Positions 1 to 5,531 of a stretch of 5,980 nucleotides of DNA are shown here, in pieces. The translations under genes and the position numbers were made by a program. Position 1 is the stretch's first letter. Each line of letters starts with the position of its first letter. The stretch is from Xanthobacteraceae bacterium. GTDB lineage: Bacteria; Pseudomonadota; Alphaproteobacteria; Rhizobiales; Xanthobacteraceae. The notes beneath the pieces are model-generated. The model was not told where the DNA came from. It did no database searches and saw nothing but the letters and a program-made list of their open reading frames with translations. The stretch lies in NCBI GenBank assembly GCA_030043335.1, contig JASHXX010000309.1, positions 1 through 5,980 of the forward strand. The letters are read 5' to 3'.

Positions 1-41
1 TTTCGCTCGAACGCTTTGACAATGTACTGCCTGTACTCCAC
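1..41 (-). CDS. Start of an unidentified small protein gene (partial, runs off left edge)
   Basis: Only about 13 codons are in the window. Read on the minus strand from GTG at 41-39 they give (M)EYRQYIVKAFER, which looks like a genuine protein N-terminus. The start is supported by a purine-rich Shine-Dalgarno-like AGGGGG, read on the minus strand and separated by 6 bases (TTGGCC) from the GTG. The product cannot be named from so little. From memory it resembles short hypothetical proteins of Bradyrhizobium-type genomes, but that is only an impression. The gene is divergent from the luxR-type gene to its right. A competing minus-strand start exists at 144 in another frame (see rejected items), so the frame is not certain. 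Confidence 0.4.
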   Translation of the reverse strand, partial: MEYRQYIVKAFER

Positions 42-395
42 GGCCAACCCCCTGATCAATCGCCGGAATAGGATAGGCCAAATCGGATTTCAGCCGTGCC
101 ACCGCAGAGGGGGGATTTTCTTGAGCCCGACCTTTGGCTATCATTTTGTCCCCTCGGGGTGAGGGTCGCGCGCCGACGCGCCACCGGGGTGCGTTGCAAG
201 GTAGCGGCTGCCCCGACCTAGTCGCCGGATCGTTTCGCTCGGAAATTGAGCGCAGTCGCTCGGGCGGCGCAACCGGCACAGCAGGATAAGAGGGACGAAG
301 GCTGACGCGTTTTGCTTGATTGAAGACCATCGCACGGTGTGCGCCGAGTCGTTCGCCGGTGAGGCGCGGCACCGAGCTATCCGACCTGGAAAGGC
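42..395. other. Gene-free divergent intergenic region with short GC hairpins
   Basis: This 354-bp stretch lies between the left-edge gene (minus) and the luxR-type gene (plus), so it should hold the promoters of both. I see no convincing protein. Perfect short inverted repeats occur at 151-165 (CCCTC/GAGGG, 5-base loop), 168-181 (GCGCG/CGCGC, 4-base loop) and 248-261 (GAGCG/CGCTC, 4-base loop). A further CGCTC at 236-240 could pair with the same GAGCG. None is followed by a T-run, so none is a clear intrinsic terminator. No convincing -35/-10 pair or lux-box was found by eye. Confidence 0.5.
388..394 (+). promoter_or_regulatory. Ribosome binding site for the luxR-type gene
   Basis: GGAAAGG lies directly before ATG 396, with one base between the last G and the start codon and 5 bases after GGA. 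The purine stretch favours this ATG over other starts in the region. It also shows that the translation signal of the interrupted gene is still in place. Confidence 0.5.
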
Positions 396-1154
396 ATGTC
401 CGACGCAGACGCCAAGTTGGGTGCGACGATCACGGCCAGTCCGCCCGACGAACACACGCTCGCGGAAGCTTTCTCCATCATCGAGAGCGTTCCGGAGATA
501 GCGGTCGTGATCGAGAAGCTTCGCGATCTATTGACCGTCGATCATTTGGTTTACCACTCGTCCAAGCTTGGGGCGAGCCCGTCTGTCGACCCCTACATTC
601 GTTTGACCTACCCCGCTTCGTGAATCAAACGCTATCTGCAGATGGAATATATCTATATCGATCCTGTCGTGCGTGAAGGCTTTCGCCGCACGCTCCCGTT
701 CCATTGGAGCGAATTGACGATTACGAACGCGACCGAGGCTTCGTTTCTGGCGGACGCGCTCGCGCACGGCGTCGGACCCCACGGCTTCTCGATCCCGGTC
801 GTGGGCAAGCGCGGACACCGGGCGCTTGTCTCAATCTCGTCTTCGCGACCGGAACAAGAGTGGAAGAGTCACGTGGCGGCCAATCAGGCCGCTCTGGTCG
901 AAATCGCCAACCGGCTTCATTCCCGGGTCATCGTCGAATTGTTCGGCGAAGATCGGCCGCACTTGACAACGAGGGAACTGGAATGCCTGCGCTGGACCGC
1001 GCTCGGCAAGGCGGCCGGCGAGATCGCCATCATTCTCGATATCTCCCCGCTCACGGTGCGGGATTACTTGAAGTCGAGTCGCTATAAGCTCGATTGCGTC
1101 ACATCGGCACAAGCCGTCAGCAAAGCGGTTAAGCTTGGCCCGCTGATCCTGTAA
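396..1154 (+). pseudogene. luxR: LuxR-type quorum-sensing receptor/regulator, interrupted by an in-frame TGA
   Basis: The frame from ATG 396 to TAA 1154 would encode 252 residues, the normal length for the LuxR family (autoinducer-binding domain, then LuxR-type helix-turn-helix). Codon 76 (621-623) is TGA, giving a 75-residue product and a downstream open part from codon 77. Both sides of the stop are in one frame and keep the family pattern: Tyr72, stop76, Tyr80, Asp89-Pro90 and Trp104. These fall at exactly the spacing of TraR Tyr53, Trp57, Tyr61, Asp70-Pro71 and Trp85, so the stop replaces the conserved tryptophan that contacts the lactone carbonyl. The C-terminal HTH is well preserved (LTTRELECLRW, EIAIILDIS, LTVRDYLKSSRYKL, QAVSKAVKLG). 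An ATG at 642 (codon 83) could restart but has no visible Shine-Dalgarno. The family binds acyl-HSLs in the cytoplasm and controls promoters, often that of the neighbouring luxI-type gene. Recent nonsense mutation, sequencing error and stop readthrough all remain possible. Confidence 0.88.
621..623 (+). other. In-frame TGA at the conserved ligand-contact Trp codon
   Basis: The bases read TAC CCC GCT TCG TGA ATC AAA CGC TAT. One G-to-A change at base 623 would turn the expected TGG (Trp) into TGA. No insertion or deletion is needed, because the reading frame continues unchanged to the normal C-terminus. That the expected residue is Trp is family knowledge, from the pattern YPxxWxxxYxxxxYxxxDPV. 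Confidence 0.85.
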
Positions 1155-1293
1155 AACGCGTTTAGATTTCGAACCATCTTGTAGAGCTATTTCTTAGCGG
1201 TGGGCCGGTTAGGCTCATGCCCCATCGAGCACCCGAGCTCCCGTTCGCCGCACGATCCAAGCTTAAGTTCTCGGCACCATAAGCCTGCCTCGC

Positions 1294-1298
1294 GGGGA
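1294..1298 (+). promoter_or_regulatory. Ribosome binding site for the luxI-type gene
   Basis: GGGGA stands 8 bases before ATG 1307. It supports 1307 as the start, which also gives the standard LuxI N-terminus with the invariant Arg at residue 24. The rest of the 152-bp gap after luxR holds no hairpin or lux-box that I could call with confidence. Confidence 0.5.
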
Positions 1299-1306
1299 CC
1301 TCTCGT

Positions 1307-1960
1307 ATGATCGTGGTCATTGAAAAGCACAACACGCATCGACATCCGAAATTGATGGAGGGGATGTTTCGATTGCGGGCTCGCGTCTTTTGCGATCGCC
1401 TCGGATGGGACGTCCAGGTCGCTTGCGGACAGGAGCGCGATAAGTACGACGACGAGGCGCCGGTCTATTTGATCTACGCCGACGATGAGGGGCGCGAAGT
1501 CAAGGGCAGCCTGCGGCTGTTGCCTACGACCGGTCCGACGCTGCTGGCGGATCTTTTTTCCGACACCGTTCCGGATGCCGCGCACCTGAGCGCGCCGACC
1601 ATCTGGGAATGCACCCGCTTTTGTCTCGATGATCGGATCGTGGACAAGGAGCAACGGCTCTTTGCGTCCGCGGTCTTGATTGCCGCTTTGGGCGATGTCG
1701 CGATCGGAGCCGGGATCGAATCGATTATCGCCAACTTTGATGCCACGATGCTCCGGCTGTACCGGCACATCGGCTGCGAGGTCGAGGTCCTCGGTTCGAC
1801 GTCGAGGTACGGTCGGCCGATCTATCTGGGATTGTTTACGGTTTCCGAGCCGATTCTGCACCGGATCAAAGCAAGAATGCTGGAGGCTCGTCTCGCCGCT
1901 GCGCGGCCGCGAGAAGCAAGCGCTCCGCAATCCTTGACGTTGGCGTCGGCTACGCGCTGA
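1307..1960 (+). CDS. luxI: LuxI-type acyl-homoserine-lactone synthase
   Basis: The 217-residue protein is predicted to join an acyl group to S-adenosylmethionine and release an N-acyl-homoserine lactone, a diffusible quorum-sensing signal, in the cytoplasm. The conserved LuxI residues are all visible at standard positions: Arg24, Phe28, Trp34 (motif RVFCDRLGWDV), Asp45 and Asp48, Arg70 (GSLRLLPTTGPTLL), Phe84, Glu101 and Arg104 (WECTRF). The C-terminal half is the usual GNAT-like fold (residues about 108-190), ending in a slightly long basic/alanine-rich tail. The RLGWDV and RLLPTTGP style is that of ordinary alphaproteobacterial synthases. The acyl chain, and the acyl-ACP versus acyl-CoA donor, cannot be told from sequence alone. 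It lies 152 bp downstream of the interrupted luxR-type gene in the same direction, the typical receptor-synthase order, and is convergent with the metallopeptidase gene. The gene is intact. Its base composition is lower in GC than that of the minus-strand genes to its right. Confidence 0.93.
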   Translation: MIVVIEKHNTHRHPKLMEGMFRLRARVFCDRLGWDVQVACGQERDKYDDEAPVYLIYADDEGREVKGSLRLLPTTGPTLLADLFSDTVPDAAHLSAPTIWECTRFCLDDRIVDKEQRLFASAVLIAALGDVAIGAGIESIIANFDATMLRLYRHIGCEVEVLGSTSRYGRPIYLGLFTVSEPILHRIKARMLEARLAAARPREASAPQSLTLASATR

Positions 1961-2013
1961 CGAAGGCGGCCGATTGCGGTGAGCCGTATTTCCCAATTGC
2001 GAACCATTCGTAA

Positions 2014-2034
2014 GCGACGCGCGCCCCGCGTCGC
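2014..2034. terminator. GC hairpin between convergent genes, possible bidirectional terminator
   Basis: This is a perfect 8-bp stem, GCGACGCG (2014-2021) and CGCGTCGC (2027-2034), with a 5-base loop. It lies in the 107-bp gap between the luxI-type stop and the metallopeptidase stop. The position fits termination of both transcripts. There is no T-run on either side, so intrinsic activity is doubtful. A further partial copy of the arm (CGCGTCGCG) follows at about 2037-2045. Confidence 0.35.
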
Positions 2035-2067
2035 GCCGCGTCGCGAGCGTTCCGGCTTTCAATCGAA

Positions 2068-2850
2068 CTAGGCGCTTTCGGCGAGGCCGCGGGTCATTGC
2101 CGGCAGGCCGTAGCGGTGCAGGTCGCTGCCGTGCACGTCGAGCCAGACCTTGGCGCGCTCGTGCTCCGGGCACAGCCGCCGCACCAGCCGCCAGAACCGC
2201 GGCGAATGGTTCATCTCGAGCAAGTGCGCCACCTCGTGCGCGGCGAGGTAATCAAGTACAAAACCGGGTGCGAGAATGAGCCGCCAGGAGAACGACAGGA
2301 CGCCGGTCGTCGAGCACGAACCCCAGCGGCTTGACTGGTCGCGCACCACGACGCGCTTGACGGCGACGCCGAGTTCGTTGGCGAAGCGCAGGCTCGCGAC
2401 CTCAAGCTCGCGCTTGGCTTCGCGGCGCAGGAAGTCGCCGATGCGGCGGTCGAGATGCGGCGCGTGGCCGGCAACGCAAAGGAGCGGATCGCCGTTGTTG
2501 TCGATGCCGGTCCACACCGTGCCGCGCACGCCGCGATAGTGCATAATCCGGTGCAGCACGCCGCGCAGCGGCACCTTGACGCCGTGTGCGAACGGCGCCG
2601 CGACCGGCAGCCTGCCGAGCCGCGCCGCAATCCAGCCGCCATGCTTCTCGGCGAACTCGCGCGCTTCCTTCAGCGTGCCGCGCGGCGGAATGGTGAGCAC
2701 GACTTCGCGCGTCGCCGCCTGGATCCGCAGCGTATAGCGGCGCGCCTGCCGGTGCCGGCGTACCCGCACCAGATAAATCGAGCGGCCGAACACCACCTCG
2801 ATCGCTTGCGGCTCACTCGGACGGCGATAAAGCAGCGCGCGCTGCGCCAT
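2068..2850 (-). CDS. YgjP-like (DUF45, M48-type) zinc metallopeptidase
   Basis: From ATG 2850 the product has 260 residues, close to the usual size for YgjP/DUF45 proteins (predicted soluble zinc hydrolases of poorly known physiological role). The zinc motif HEVAH is at residues 205-209, followed by NHSPRFW with the third candidate ligand His215. The family-typical RWGSC lies at about 175-179 and SWRLILAPGFVLDY before the zinc helix. The N-terminal half (residues about 18-110) has the usual YxVxxRRHRxARRYTLR and PPRGTLKEAREF segments. The frame stays open upstream to ATG 2892 and ATG 2937 (289 residues). None of the three starts has a strong ribosome site. I chose 2850 because family similarity appears to begin shortly after it and GGGG lies 9 bases upstream. 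The gene is convergent with luxI and downstream of phaZ but too far away to be clearly co-transcribed. Substrate and role are unknown. Confidence 0.85.
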   Translation of the reverse strand: MAQRALLYRRPSEPQAIEVVFGRSIYLVRVRRHRQARRYTLRIQAATREVVLTIPPRGTLKEAREFAEKHGGWIAARLGRLPVAAPFAHGVKVPLRGVLHRIMHYRGVRGTVWTGIDNNGDPLLCVAGHAPHLDRRIGDFLRREAKRELEVASLRFANELGVAVKRVVVRDQSSRWGSCSTTGVLSFSWRLILAPGFVLDYLAAHEVAHLLEMNHSPRFWRLVRRLCPEHERAKVWLDVHGSDLHRYGLPAMTRGLAESA

Positions 2851-3176
2851 GGCGGACAACCCCGAAATCGGCGGTGCCGGCGATAGTGCCATATCCGACG
2901 CGCTGCGTAGCCCCTTTGCGGTAGGCCGCGGCGGCATACAATATCTTGCGGAAAGCGCGGTGACAGTGTGCTACGGGATGTAATTTATGGATTGAATATG
3001 GCTTCAGTTTTTTGCCTTTCAGCGGTGATCAAAATCGACCCGGTTTGATTCCGAAATTCGACCGGATTCTCAGGGTGTTAGGGCGACGGGCGGAAGCCGG
3101 GCCCGATTTCTTCGTAAAATCAGCAATTGGGTTACTGTGAGCCCGGTTCGCGGGAGCCCTGAGGGGCACCGTCCGA
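2851..3176. other. Gap between phaZ and the metallopeptidase gene
   Basis: Up to 326 bp lie here, or 239 bp if the metallopeptidase starts at 2937. The part from about 2941 to 3060 is clearly richer in A/T than its surroundings and is the likely promoter region of the metallopeptidase gene (minus strand). I found no -35/-10 pair good enough to call. A 6-bp inverted repeat ATCAAA/TTTGAT spans 3028-3049. No small gene or RNA was recognised, and the end of phaZ has no clear T-tailed terminator. Confidence 0.5.
3028..3049. repeat. Inverted repeat ATCAAA-N10-TTTGAT
   Basis: Perfect 6-bp arms at 3028-3033 and 3044-3049 are separated by 10 bases, in the AT-richer gap upstream of the metallopeptidase gene. 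It lies about 180 bp from start 2850 (about 90 bp from start 2937). The spacing would suit a dimeric regulator, but short arms like these can arise by chance. Nearby, AATCGACCCGG and AATTCGACCGG form a loose direct repeat. Confidence 0.25.
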
Positions 3177-4544
3177 TCAGGCCCGCACCGTCGCACCGCT
3201 GCCGGAGCGGCGCGTGGCGGCACCGATCCATCGGGTGAGGCGTCCGCTTTGCCCGGCCGAGAGCACGAAGTCGGCGATGCGCGGCGCGATTTCGGCGCGG
3301 AAACGCGAGCCGTTGAATACGCCATAATGGCCGACGCCGGGCTGCAGCCAATGCGCCTGCCGCTCGGCGGGGATGTTGGCGCAGAGCCGATGCGCCGCCT
3401 CGGTCTGGCCGACTCCGGAAATGTCGTCGAGTTCGCCTTCGATGGTGAGCAGCGCGGCGTGCTTGATCCGGCCCGGATCAACCGGCCGGCCGCGGTGGGT
3501 CATTTCGCCCTTCGGCAGCGCGTGGCGCACGAACACGGTGTCGACGGTCTGCAGATAATATTCGGCGGCGAGGTCCATCACCGCCAGATATTCGTCGTAG
3601 AACTCGCGGTGCTTGTGCGCCGAGTCGCCGTCGCCGCGGACGAGATGCAGGAACAGCTGCTTGTGTGCCTCGATGTGGCGGTCGAGATTCATCGACACGA
3701 AGCCGTTGAGCTGGAGGAAGCCCGGATAGACGTCGCGCATGAAGCCGGGATTGGGAAACGGCACCTTGGTGATGACGTGGGTGCGGAACCATGCGGTACC
3801 GCGCTGCTCGGCGAGCGTATTCACCGCGGTCGGATTGACGCGGGTGTCGATCGGTCCGCCCATCAGCGTCATCGACAGCGGCGCGTAGGGATCGTTGTCG
3901 GCCTCCATCAGCGAGGCAGCGGCCAGCACCGGCACCGCCGGCTGGCACACCGCGACCACGTGAGTGTCGCCGCCGAGCGCGTGCAGGATCGAGATCACGT
4001 AGTCGATGTAGTCGTCGAGGTCGAAGCCGCCCTCGGTCGTCGGCACCACGCGCGCGTCCGACCAATCGGTGATGTAGACGTCGTGATTGGGCAGGAACGC
4101 CTCGACGGTGCCGCGCAACAGCGTGGCGAAGTGGCCGGACATCGGCGCGACGACGAGGAGCCGCGGCTGCGGCCGCTTCGGGCGGTGCTCGAACATGCGC
4201 TCAAAGCGCAGCAGCCGGCAGAACGGCCGCTCCCAGACCGGCGAGATATGGATCGGCACGCGCTCGCCGCCGACCAGCGTCGAGTGGATGCGCCACTCCG
4301 GGCGGCCGTAGCGCCGGGTCGAACGCTCGAACAATTCGCAGGCCGCGGCGATCGATTTTCCGAACGTGGTGTAGGAGAGCGGATTGACCGGGTTTTTGAA
4401 CATCAGCCGCGTGGCGTCGGCCCACGCCCGGGACGGATTGAGCGCGGCGTGGCTCAGCTCGTAGAACCAATAGAGCGGCGTCGACAGCAGCAGCCCGCTG
4501 CCGCCCGGTACCGCCGGTGCGCCGCCAAACTCGCCGATCGCCAT
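3177..4544 (-). CDS. phaZ: Intracellular polyhydroxybutyrate depolymerase
   Basis: The predicted 455-residue protein mobilises stored PHB granules inside the cell by hydrolysing the polymer (PhaZ1 type, alpha/beta-hydrolase fold with a cysteine nucleophile). The N-terminal family segment LYWFYELSHAALNPSRAWAD is at residues about 24-43, and the conserved APMSGHFATLLRGTVEAFLP at about 133-152. The nucleophile Cys200 sits in VAVCQPAVP. The acid is most likely Asp373 in EGELDDISGVGQTEAAH, and the base is His406 in GVGHYGVFNG. Their spacing matches Cys183/Asp355/His388 of the Ralstonia eutropha enzyme. There is no signal peptide, as expected for an intracellular enzyme. The frame is open upstream to ATG 4664 (495 residues), with ATGs at 4610 and 4598. 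I chose 4544 because AAGG lies 7 bases before it and because 4578-4650 is AT-richer and holds a promoter candidate. Control by PhaR is suggested by the upstream palindrome. Confidence 0.92.
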   Translation of the reverse strand: MAIGEFGGAPAVPGGSGLLLSTPLYWFYELSHAALNPSRAWADATRLMFKNPVNPLSYTTFGKSIAAACELFERSTRRYGRPEWRIHSTLVGGERVPIHISPVWERPFCRLLRFERMFEHRPKRPQPRLLVVAPMSGHFATLLRGTVEAFLPNHDVYITDWSDARVVPTTEGGFDLDDYIDYVISILHALGGDTHVVAVCQPAVPVLAAASLMEADNDPYAPLSMTLMGGPIDTRVNPTAVNTLAEQRGTAWFRTHVITKVPFPNPGFMRDVYPGFLQLNGFVSMNLDRHIEAHKQLFLHLVRGDGDSAHKHREFYDEYLAVMDLAAEYYLQTVDTVFVRHALPKGEMTHRGRPVDPGRIKHAALLTIEGELDDISGVGQTEAAHRLCANIPAERQAHWLQPGVGHYGVFNGSRFRAEIAPRIADFVLSAGQSGRLTRWIGAATRRSGSGATVRA

Positions 4545-4563
4545 CGAGGAACCTTGCCCGGCT

Positions 4564-4578
4564 TGCTGCAGTGCAGCA
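4564..4578. promoter_or_regulatory. Putative PhaR operator (15-bp palindrome) upstream of phaZ
   Basis: TGCTGCAGTGCAGCA is a perfect 7-1-7 inverted repeat and contains CTGC-AGT-GCAG (4566-4576). From memory of the literature, the PHB-responsive repressor PhaR of Paracoccus and Rhodobacter binds TGC-rich sites of the form CTGC-N3/4-GCAG. The site lies 20 bases before the chosen phaZ start and abuts the -10 element of a promoter candidate, a typical place for repression. The sequence match is direct; the regulator assignment is inference. Confidence 0.5.
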
Positions 4579-4607
4579 TTTTGTCGGTCTTTCGACATAC
4601 GAGTCAA
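4578..4607 (-). promoter_or_regulatory. Sigma70-like promoter candidate for phaZ
   Basis: Read on the minus strand, the -35 is TTGACT (4607-4602, five of six consensus bases) and the -10 is CAAAAT (4583-4578, four of six), with an 18-base spacer. The segment is locally AT-rich between GC-rich genes. The -10 ends at the edge of the palindrome at 4564-4578. If real, it rules out the longer phaZ starts at 4664, 4610 and 4598. Confidence 0.4.
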
Positions 4608-4709
4608 CATAAAAGCAATCTTTTCCTTATTCGTTACGTATGAGGGTGAACGATTTCCCGCCATTCGACCGGCACATACCGCCCATCCCCGCTTCCGCCT
4701 TCCGCGCCG

Positions 4710-5531
4710 CTATTCGCCGGTCTGCATCAGCGCGCCGGTGCGCCGGGCGCTCTGCAGCAGCTTGAGGAAGCCGAAGGCGCCGGCGGCAAAGAACAGCGCA
4801 TTAAGCGCCAGCGCGTCGAACATCAGCTTGGGGTCGAACGTGTGGTCGATCAGGATCGCGCGCATACCCTCGAATACGTAGGTCGGCGGCAGCACCCAGG
4901 CGAGCGGCTGCAGCCACACCGGCAGCGTCGTCACCGGGTAGTACACGCAGGTCAGCGGCATGAAGAAGAACATGATCGTCCAGGCGAGATTCTCGGCGCC
5001 GAGCCCGTTGCGCAGCACCAGCCCGGACACGAAAATGCCGACCGCCCAGCTGGTCAGCATCAAATTGAAAAAGAACGCCACCAGCGCAAAGCCGAGGCCG
5101 TAAAGGTTGAAGTCGAAGAACGCTAGCGCGAGCATCGTCACCGGCACGACACCGATGAGGAGCCGCACCACGCTCATCGCCATCAGCGCCTGGATGAACT
5201 CGAACGGCCGCAGCGGGCTCATCATCAGGTTTCCGATATTGCGCGACCACATCTCCTCGAGGAACGAGATCGAGAAGCCGAGCTGACCGCGGAACAGGAT
5301 ATCCCACAGCAGCACCGCGCCGATCAGCGTGCCGCCGGCACGGGCGAAGAACCCGGCCTTCTGCATCACGTAATACTGGATGAAGCCCCAGGTGATCATC
5401 TGCACCGTCGGCCAATAGACCAGCTCGACCAGCCGCGGCCAGGACGAGCGCAGCAGATACCAGTAGCGCAGCATCATTGCCGCGACGCGGCGCGGCGAGA
5501 ACGCGACCGCGACTTCCGTGCGCGCGGTCAC
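4710..5531 (-). CDS. ABC-2 type transporter permease
   Basis: This 273-residue integral membrane protein has about six hydrophobic segments: residues about 34-56, 66-90, 113-138, 143-174, 183-214 and 238-260. The family-typical PPTYVFEGMR is near 215-224, before the last segment. It should form the membrane channel of an exporter with the ATPase encoded just upstream. The substrate (lipid, polysaccharide, drug or other) cannot be told. Start: GTG 5531-5529, chosen because GGGAGG (complement of 5539-5544) lies 7 bases upstream and because it overlaps the ATPase stop by 4 bases (GTGA), indicating translational coupling. The gene ends 165 bp before the chosen phaZ start with no clear terminator, but phaZ has its own promoter candidate. 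Codon use is strongly GC-biased, like phaZ. Confidence 0.9.
   Translation of the reverse strand: MTARTEVAVAFSPRRVAAMMLRYWYLLRSSWPRLVELVYWPTVQMITWGFIQYYVMQKAGFFARAGGTLIGAVLLWDILFRGQLGFSISFLEEMWSRNIGNLMMSPLRPFEFIQALMAMSVVRLLIGVVPVTMLALAFFDFNLYGLGFALVAFFFNLMLTSWAVGIFVSGLVLRNGLGAENLAWTIMFFFMPLTCVYYPVTTLPVWLQPLAWVLPPTYVFEGMRAILIDHTFDPKLMFDALALNALFFAAGAFGFLKLLQSARRTGALMQTGE

Noticed and set aside
95..101. TGGCACG on the minus strand, resembling the -24 half of a sigma54 promoter
   Set aside because: No TTGC-type -12 element follows at the required spacing.
1..144. Minus-strand frame from ATG 144 (begins MIAKGRAQENPP), with GAGGGGA just upstream
   Set aside because: The ribosome-site match is good and the frame is open to the edge, but the translation does not look protein-like. 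The overlapping frame from GTG 41 gives a more convincing N-terminus. It is not fully excluded because only 48 codons are visible.
1..162. Plus-strand frame open from the left edge to TGA 160-162
   Set aside because: The 53 residues show no family pattern and conflict with the minus-strand start at 41.
642..1154. The 170-codon frame from ATG 642 as an independent HTH regulator gene
   Set aside because: It continues the luxR frame, begins in the middle of the ligand domain and has no Shine-Dalgarno. It is best read as the 3' part of the interrupted luxR.
1213..1230. GCTC...GAGC dyad in the luxR-luxI gap as a possible lux-box
   Set aside because: Only 4-bp arms match, the inner positions do not pair, and it lacks the usual lux-box pattern. 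GAGCTC at 1235-1240 and GCTA-N5-TAGC near 1182-1194 are equally weak.
1187..2173. A 328-codon minus-strand open frame covering the whole luxI gene
   Set aside because: It is antisense to a gene with all LuxI signature residues, its product is a low-complexity Arg/Pro-rich sequence, and it runs into the metallopeptidase end. This is a typical shadow frame of GC-rich DNA. An antisense RNA over luxR has been described in Rhodopseudomonas palustris, but I see no promoter here to support one.
3087..3121. CGGGC/GCCCG and GATTT/AAATC inverted repeats after phaZ as a terminator
   Set aside because: Stems are only 5 bp and no T-run follows on the minus strand.
3249..4643. A 464-codon plus-strand open frame opposite phaZ
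   Set aside because: Its translation is rich in Arg, His, Val and Gly without any domain pattern, while the minus strand encodes a complete depolymerase with its catalytic residues. It is a codon-bias shadow.
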